This document shows positions 57,598 to 64,000 of a stretch of DNA of 64,000 nucleotides, one piece after another. The notes under the pieces were generated by a model. That model saw nothing but the letters and a program-made list of their open reading frames with translations. It made no database searches and had not been told where the DNA came from. Each line of letters begins with the position of its first letter. Position 1 is the stretch's first letter. The translations under genes and the position numbers were made by a program. Location of the stretch: contig SWBL01000194.1 in NCBI GenBank assembly GCA_024195585.1, forward strand, positions 1 to 64,000. The letters run 5' to 3'. This DNA comes from Aureobasidium sp. EXF-3400. Its lineage: Eukaryota; Ascomycota; Dothideomycetes; Dothideales; Saccotheciaceae.

Positions 57598-58927
57598 TTT
57601 CGACTTAGAGATATGGTTGCTGCCACTTTCACACAATGATCATCTCTTTATACGTCTGACATCGGTTTGTGATATCCCGACGACAGCGTATCGGCTCCAC
57701 ATCTGCGCAGTGCAGGACAAGGAGTCAGCCCTACTTGAGATGAAAACGGTCTTTGAGGCCTAAAGGTTCCAAGATCGCTAAGACCGTATGCATCTGGTCA
57801 TCTCCGCACTCTACGGTTCGGCTCGGGATAGTAAGCATGAAGCTAGACCTATCTTCGGAACTCCACACGGGTTGTTCGAGCTCTGACTGGATACATGAGT
57901 TGTTCCCTACAGCTCTAGGCTCCAGTGAAGGATAGAGTATGCGGCTCTCGCGAATACGGTCACGCCCACCGTCCATGTGGCTGACACAATTTAGTCTCGG
58001 TATGTGATCTCCCGAATGTATGTGGGGTTTCGCGGGGTGTGTGTGTGGAGGAGATTATCTTGTCCTGAGGAAGATCTCGGTAGTTGTGCTCTGCCAATAC
58101 AAACATGAGTCCTGAGTTCAACGATAGTAAGTGTCCATCTCCTAGCAGTCCTCGGTCTCGATTGATAGATTTTCGGCATCACTGTCGCGAGAACAACCTC
58201 ACCCTGAAGCTTGCTTGTGGAAGGTTTGCGCAAAGGCGTATTCGACGGCCAGTTCTTATGCGCACAGTGGACGGTCTTTCGACAATCGTCCTCAGTAACA
58301 GTATAACTCTTTATCGAGGACCAAGGTGGCCAGTGATACCTTTCAGAATATCCCGACACCAGGTGTGATGAATACGCAGGGCGTTGTGGCGTGATATCAC
58401 GCGGGCTGGTATGTTACCATATGTTCCGGTTGCCGGGTTCCTATGATCAAGATTCCATCGAGGAGACGATGATTTTCAGTCCATATGGCTGATTGGAATT
58501 GTGATGCCTCAGGCAAGAGGCATCGAGGCTGAAAACATCGTGGAGAAGTCACCCCGCATGACGCACTGGATATAAACATCCCCTCCAGCCACACATGTCG
58601 ACTCAAGCAGCAAGCGATCGAAGACTTGAGCACTTTCTCGATGAAGGCGACAAATGCTCTGCAGACCATAGAAGCACCGAAAACACAATGCATCGGTGAT
58701 CGCGCGTCTTGGCTGTCAGGCACAGAACAGCTCGAGCTTAAACATGATGATGCAAAGACATCGTCATCTGCATAGCTACCTACAGAGCTCCACTTTAAGC
58801 TCTCAATTTTATATTCTCCTCGCTGCAAACGCTTGAAGCTCTTCTTTCTCTGCTTCATCAGAATTCTTGTTCACTCTTCAAACACATTTCTCTACCTCCA
58901 AACCACCACCAACACACACATATCAAC
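57598..58927. other. Intergenic, 1.3 kb
   Basis: No supported gene. A minus-strand frame 58397-58858 starting MKQRKKSFKRL overlaps the likely leader of the next plus gene and shows no motif. Confidence 0.5.
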
Positions 58928-59421
58928 ATGCCTCGCTCCATGGCCCCTCCCCCATCCGGCGAGTTTCTCGTAAGACTTGAAACTCCCTTCAATGGAACAC
59001 CCACCCACATCATCGACATCACTGGCGAGCCCAACCGTTCTGCCAATATCAAGCAGACTTTCCACCACGGAACCACCATCGAGGAGAAGGTCGGCACCAT
59101 GGCCTCGTACGTTCATTGTCAATCACCTTAACACGAGTGAGCACGCGACTAACACTTTGCTCTAGTGATGACGTCCAGGAATTGATCCGCCTCATCTCTC
59201 AGCTCCGCGGTTTCCCTTCGCACGAGACCAAGGACATCTATGGCCTCGACAAGGTCCTTGAGCTCCACACTCTCGAGATCAACTGGTGCAACCAGGAGAG
59301 CGACCCTGCCGCCAACGAGATTGCAGACGTCCCTTCCGAGACCAAGCAGACCTTCAAGGACGTCGTCGACAGCATCTCTGCTGCTGCTCGTCAGTTCGCC
59401 AAGGCTGACAAGGCTCTCTAA
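58928..59421 (+). CDS. Small conserved fungal protein of unknown function
   Basis: 144 residues, exons 58928-59106 and 59166-59421, joined in phase 2 across a 59-nt intron (GTACGT..CTAG, with GACTAAC branch). The N-terminal third is beta-like (GEFLVRLETPFNGTPTHIID). The rest is two amphipathic helices (DDVQELIRLISQLRGFP; FKDVVDSISAAARQFAKADK). No signal peptide or membrane segment. Clean splice signals and strong GAG/GTC/GCC codon bias argue for an expressed gene. The start could also be ATG 58940. I do not recognise a family. Confidence 0.75.
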
Positions 59422-59547
59422 ACTCATAATGATTGATGGTCAATAAATGTCATGACGAAAAGGATGCTATGTCTGTAATACTATATCCGATCGATACGAA
59501 ATGAAATGTATCTGGTCCTTGTCCAACAAACACGTTACCCTACCAGC

Positions 59548-60116
59548 CTATGCCAATCCGCGATTTCGTGAATTCAATCCGCTATCCCTCAATATACTCT
59601 CGTTATGAACCCCAATACTGTTCAAACGGCTGAGCAATGTGTTCATTTCGTCGGCCATTGTGAGTAGTAAGCCTTGAGATGTCCATGATGCTCCACTCTC
59701 AAGAACATAGAGAATCATGTATATGTGATCAGTGCAAGTTGTGGTGGTGCTCAATCCATCAGGTTTGGTAGACCTCACCCATTCGGCTGCGGGCCCAAAG
59801 CTGGCCAAATTCGAAACGCGCGAGGAATCACTCTTACTTGGATATATTTCTTACAGAGCACTCCCGACAACAGAAAGATAAGTTTTTGTTCATATAGAAA
59901 GGTTTCTTGTGTCACACTGACCTCGTAGTTGCATTGTTGTCTGACAGAAGTATTGGAGTCAGGGTCGTATACGCAGCAATGATCGGGCGGTGGAGAAATC
60001 CACCCCGCAGTACCCCGCCTCATGTCGGATATCTCATCAAGCATTGACTTTTCGTAATCCATTCTGATGTTTTTCCGCCCACCTTGTCGGAAAAGCATGA
60101 TCATTCGCGCCAACAT
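59548..60116 (-). CDS. Possible small gene divergent from the NRPS-like gene
   Basis: Two open frames on the minus strand join in phase 0 if 59921-59833 (GTCAGT..GTAAG, 89 nt) is an intron: exons 60116-59922 and 59832-59548, 159 residues. The joined product is Cys/Ser-rich in the middle (PPPDHCCVYDPDSN, QQCNYESDSSR) and ends with helical MADEMNTLLSRLNSIGV. Later ATGs at 60062 or 60044 would leave a more realistic promoter than the 71 bp to the NRPS-like start. The weak AAG acceptor resembles others in this window. No family is recognised; the model could be a coincidence of two frames. Confidence 0.35.
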
Positions 60117-60187
60117 GTGCTACATATATTGAGCTCAGCTCCCATCAGCATCGTGGAGACAAATTGACTGAAGATTGAACAGACACA

Positions 60188-63100
60188 ATGTCTACATCAA
60201 CACAAATCAAGATGGCGTTCGACCCAGCATCTTTCGGCAAGCTGCGGCTAAAGAGCCATGACTCTCTATACACGATAGACGACTTGATCAGATCGCACGC
60301 TGCAGAACCCGAAGACTTTACTTTGATCGGAGCTCCTGTGAATGACCTTACAGACTTCGAGGAACATTCTGCTCGTGACGTCGATCGGTTCGCCGATGCA
60401 GCAGCAGCTCGACTGCAAGAAATCGGATTGAAACCTGCAGTAAGATTCGTACGACACAAGAGCAAAGAGATTTCCCATTGACTGTTGACAGGATCCCAAT
60501 CTGGATGAGTCTCCTATCATCGGTATGTTATGCATCTCCGGACTCGACATGGTCGTTACTCTCCTCGGTCTCTTGCGATTAGGATACGGCGTTTTGTTGC
60601 TTTCGACCAGGCTAGCAGCTCCAGCATACGCTCGATTGATGACTATGGTCAACTGCTCCACTCTGATTTCGACGGATACTTTCAAGACTGTCCTCGACGA
60701 AGTAAATGTTGAGAAACCTCTGACCTGCTTGCCTCTTCTGAAACGATCAGATTACATCGGTGTAAAAGCACCTACCTTCAAACGTCAATACACTCCGGCC
60801 CAAGAGACGAACAAGATCGCAGTCATCATCCATTCCTCTGGATCGACCGGCTTTCCCAAGCCAATCTTCCTCCGACACGCACAATGCCTTGCGACATTCA
60901 CGCAGAACTTCGGCATGCGTGCTTTTCTAGCATCTCCGCTATTCCACAGCCAAGGCTTCTACGAGATGTTCAGAACAATCTACTCCAAGAAACCTTTATA
61001 TCTTTGTAACTACACAATCCCGCATACTCGGCAAGGCTTGACGGCCCAATTGCAGTTCTTGAAGCCCGAGATCTTCAATTGCGTGCCATATCTGCTCAAG
61101 TTACTGTGTGAGACCGAGGAAGGCATCAATGAGCTAGCCAAAGTCAGTCTGGTACTCTATGCCGGCAGTGGCTGCCCAGACGACGTAGGAGATTTACTGG
61201 TGAGCAGAGGAGTAAATCTGGTGCAGAACTATGGCTGCACGGAGATCGGTCGCATCATGACTTCGTTCCGATCATCAGGAGACACCGAATGGAACTACTG
61301 CCGGTTGAATCTTCCAGTCTCTGAACACGTTCTGATGGACGAGATAGCCCCTGGCGTGTTCGAATGTGTCGCTCTGGAGAGCTTGAAAACGAGAGTTGCC
61401 GTCAACTCAGACAATCCTCCGAACTCCTTCCGCTCTCGAGACCTGTTCGCACCTCATCCGACGCGGCCGAATCTTTGGAAGTATCTTAGTAGACTCGATG
61501 ACCGCTTGACACTAGTCAACGGTGAGAAAGTTTTGCCTCTGCCTATAGAAGGTCGCATTCGTCAAGATCGTCTGGTGCAGGAAGCTGCTGTGTTCGGTAT
61601 CGGTAGAAGCGTACCCGGAGTCATTATCTTTCGATCTCCCGACGCTAAAGACATGTCCGACGACGACTTCTTCGAAGCTGTATGGCCCGCTGTTGAGGAT
61701 GCGAACGCTAGAGCAGAAAGCTTCTCCAGGATTCCAAAGGAGCTTGTCGTTCTTGTTGCTGCTGAGACTGAGTACCCAAAGACCGATAAAGGCACCTTTA
61801 TCCGTGCGAAAATCTATGACCAGTTCAAGGTGGAGATTGAAAACAAGTACAGCGACTTTGAAAATGGCTCTCTAGGAAACTTGACCCTTGAAGTACCCGA
61901 GCTCGAGGAATGGCTTCTCAGCGAGTTCAACGAGGAACTTGGAGTTTCGCTGAAGCTTGACACAGACTTCTACCAAGCTGGAATCGATAGTCTCCAGTCA
62001 ACTAGAATGTGGTCGAGCATCAAAAAACAGATCAATCTCGGAGGCAACCATGCATCCCTAAGTCGGAATGTGCTTTACGAAACAGCAAACATTCGCGGTC
62101 TTGCCCAGCATCTTTATCTGACAAGAACAGGCGAAAGCAAGACGCAAGAAGACGAAATTACTGTCGTGGAGCAGCTTATTTCAAAATACTCCAGCTTCAA
62201 GCAACACGAGCCCTGCGAGGCAGCCACCGATGAAAAAGACGTTGTGCTTCTCACAGGAGCCACTGGCACCGTTGGTATACACATTATCACTAAGCTGGTC
62301 AGACAGAACAACGTGGCTGCAGTATGGGCGATTGTGCGAGCTTCATCGACTACCCAAGCAACTGAGCGGATCTCCGAAGCTCTGAGTTCACGCGGCTTGC
62401 ACCTCACGGAAAGGGAAAAGGAGAAGATCGTCCCTTTCCTGGGTGATCTAAGCAAGACAGATCTTGGACTTGGCGAGGAGAGCCTGCAGAAGCTGAAATC
62501 GCAGCTCACCCATGTGATACACAGCGCTTGGGCTGTCAACTTCAACCTCGGCGTGAGAAGTTTCGAAAACCAGCACATCAAAGGCGCGTACAATCTTATC
62601 CAGCTGTGTCTCTCAACTCGCACACCAAAGCCTGCGAAGTTTTTCTTTTGTTCGTCCGTCTCATCGGCTGCAAACACGCCCCTTGATCAGAGAGTCAGAG
62701 AAAGTCAAGTACCACGACTCGAATTTGCTCAAGGAACAGGATATGGCAGATCGAAATTGGTGACCGAACATATCGTTCACAACGCCATGCAGAATACTGG
62801 TATGTACGCCAGAGTATTGCGTCTTGGCCAAATTGCTGGTGATAGTCAGCGCGGAAATTGGAACACGACCGAAGCCATTGCCTTGATGATCCAGACAGCC
62901 ACAACCATCAAAGCCCTGCCAACTCACAACGAAGAGCTCTCATGGCTGCCAGTAGACCTTGCGGCATCGATTGTTGTAGAGCTTTCGGGCATAGCGCAGC
63001 CAATCACCGAAACTCGCTTGCAGGACAATGAACTGGTCTACAACATTCAGAATCCGAAAGTATATCACTGGACTCTCGATATCTTGCCTGCTCTGCGCAG

Positions 63101-63389
63101 AGCAGGCTTGAGGTTTGATGAAGTGTCGCCCAAAGAATGGGTGCAGAGACTGCGTGCCGGTGATCAGAACCCAGAGAGTAACCCGCCAGTCAAGTTGACC
63201 GAGTTCTTTGCCGAGCGATATGGAAATGTTGTCGGAAATGCACCGATGAAGAGTGCAGGCCGCTATGACACCATCCAGACGTGCAAGGATAGTGCGACCA
63301 TGACTGCGATCCCGGACTTGATTGAGTCGGATCTGGTGGCCAAGTTTGTGAAGGCGTGGGCAAAGGAGTGGAGAGTAGCGTTGATGTAG
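60188..63389 (+). CDS. NRPS-like adenylation-thiolation-thioester reductase
   Basis: 1049 residues, exons 60188-60439 and 60492-63389 (52-nt intron GTAAGA..ACAG). There is no condensation domain. The adenylation domain (about 1-560) has HSSGSTGFPKP (about 200), NYGCTEIGR, SRLDDRLTLVNGEKV and the catalytic-Lys region TDKGTFIRAK. A thiolation domain (about 565-640) has DTDFYQAGIDSLQS with the phosphopantetheine Ser. A Rossmann reductase (about 668-1049) has VVLLTGATGTVG and the catalytic pair in GYGRSKLVTE. Such enzymes activate one carboxylic acid, load it on the carrier arm and release it reductively as an aldehyde or alcohol. Substrate cannot be told. No further biosynthetic gene lies to the left, and only 0.6 kb is visible to the right. 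Confidence 0.93.
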
Positions 63390-64000
63390 TAAGGCGATAG
63401 TGGTAATCTTGAATCGAAACGATGTTGTCTGGCGTAATCTCGCACGTCGTCGGCTTATGTGACTTGTTGTTATGTCGAAGAGCAAAGGTTTGCCGGCAGG
63501 CTTTCCCGTACAAGGGAAAGAATACGGGCCGGGATCTCCGGAAGATGTCTTGGCAACAAGTATCCTCAAAATAAGCATTCCAGAGAAAATCAAGCCTCAA
63601 GAGCTCTCGATACAATACCTTGAGTCATGTTAGTGCTAGCGATCGCGGAGAGTCTGAGTTTGATGACTGGAAAAATGGAAGGATTGAGCCGAGTGCCTGC
63701 TCAAGCCTGGTGTTTGCTTCCTGCGTCCTCACACGCCTACCTTTGTACATGGCCTTTCCGTAATTGGAAGACACGGAAGAGTCATCTATGCTTGGGCATC
63801 TTGATGGCTGCCAGTCAGCTCCATGGATCTATATCTTCATCCTGAAAACTCGGAAGCCCTGGGTATACGCGGCCTCTGTGGAGTATAGTCGTTGACCCAG
63901 CGGATGCCAATACGAAAACCATCATCATCGGCAAACTCGGATACGTCGGCTTCTTGTTTGCTTGAAAAACCAGCTACTTGCTGTCTTGTCTAATCTGATC
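63390..64000. other. Right-edge flank
   Basis: 3' region of the NRPS-like gene. No gene recognised before the window ends; a neighbour may begin beyond. Confidence 0.5.

Noticed and set aside
58397..58858. 153-codon minus-strand frame starting MKQRKKSFKRL
   Set aside because: Overlaps the likely leader of the gene at 58928 and has no recognisable domain.

Overview
The window is nuclear DNA from a filamentous ascomycete (Pezizomycotina). The evidence is: genes broken by many short introns (mostly 44-66 nt, GT..AG, often with a CTAAC or CTGAC branch site); a nuclear-type tRNA-Asp with its own intron; fungal-specific families (Meu6-like PH protein, AIM6-like protein, GFA-fold enzyme, fungal BTB proteins, NRPS-like A-T-R reductase); and a small tandem duplication with RIP-like C-to-T changes. 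A class such as Dothideomycetes or Eurotiomycetes cannot be fixed from sequence alone. There are no CRISPR arrays, operons or intact transposons.

Layout. 1-14.8 kb: tRNA-Asp(GTC), an MFS transporter, a 3.5-kb gene-poor stretch with a mutated tandem repeat, an HMG-box regulator, GINS subunit PSF1, a SulP-STAS-cNMP vacuolar-type transporter and a GFA-fold protein. 17-28 kb: Meu6-like PH protein, a UBTD/DC-UbP-like protein with a start-codon-only first coding exon, a LYR protein, a BTB protein, a 2.4-kb region rich in minus-strand splice signals, and ESCRT-I VPS37. 28.5-36.3 kb: a candidate 32-residue membrane microprotein, a class-I sirtuin, exosome nuclease DIS3, and V-ATPase subunit H. 38-49 kb: a GPI-type wall protein, two uncharacterised proteins, a mitochondrial carrier, an SCY1-type pseudokinase and mitochondrial branched-chain aminotransferase. 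50-64 kb: a second BTB protein, a gene interrupted by an in-frame TAG, an AIM6-like protein, a secreted GH78 rhamnosidase, a small conserved protein, a possible small divergent gene, and an NRPS-like adenylation-thiolation-reductase.

Most genes are unrelated housekeeping functions (replication, RNA decay, vacuolar acidification, ESCRT sorting, amino-acid metabolism). The right third (50-64 kb) is more accessory: a broken gene, a secreted glycosidase and a solitary NRPS-like enzyme without obvious cluster partners. Exon joins were derived by hand from reading frames and splice consensus. Most are forced by frame; ambiguous ones are flagged. Protein families are recognised from motifs, not from a database search.
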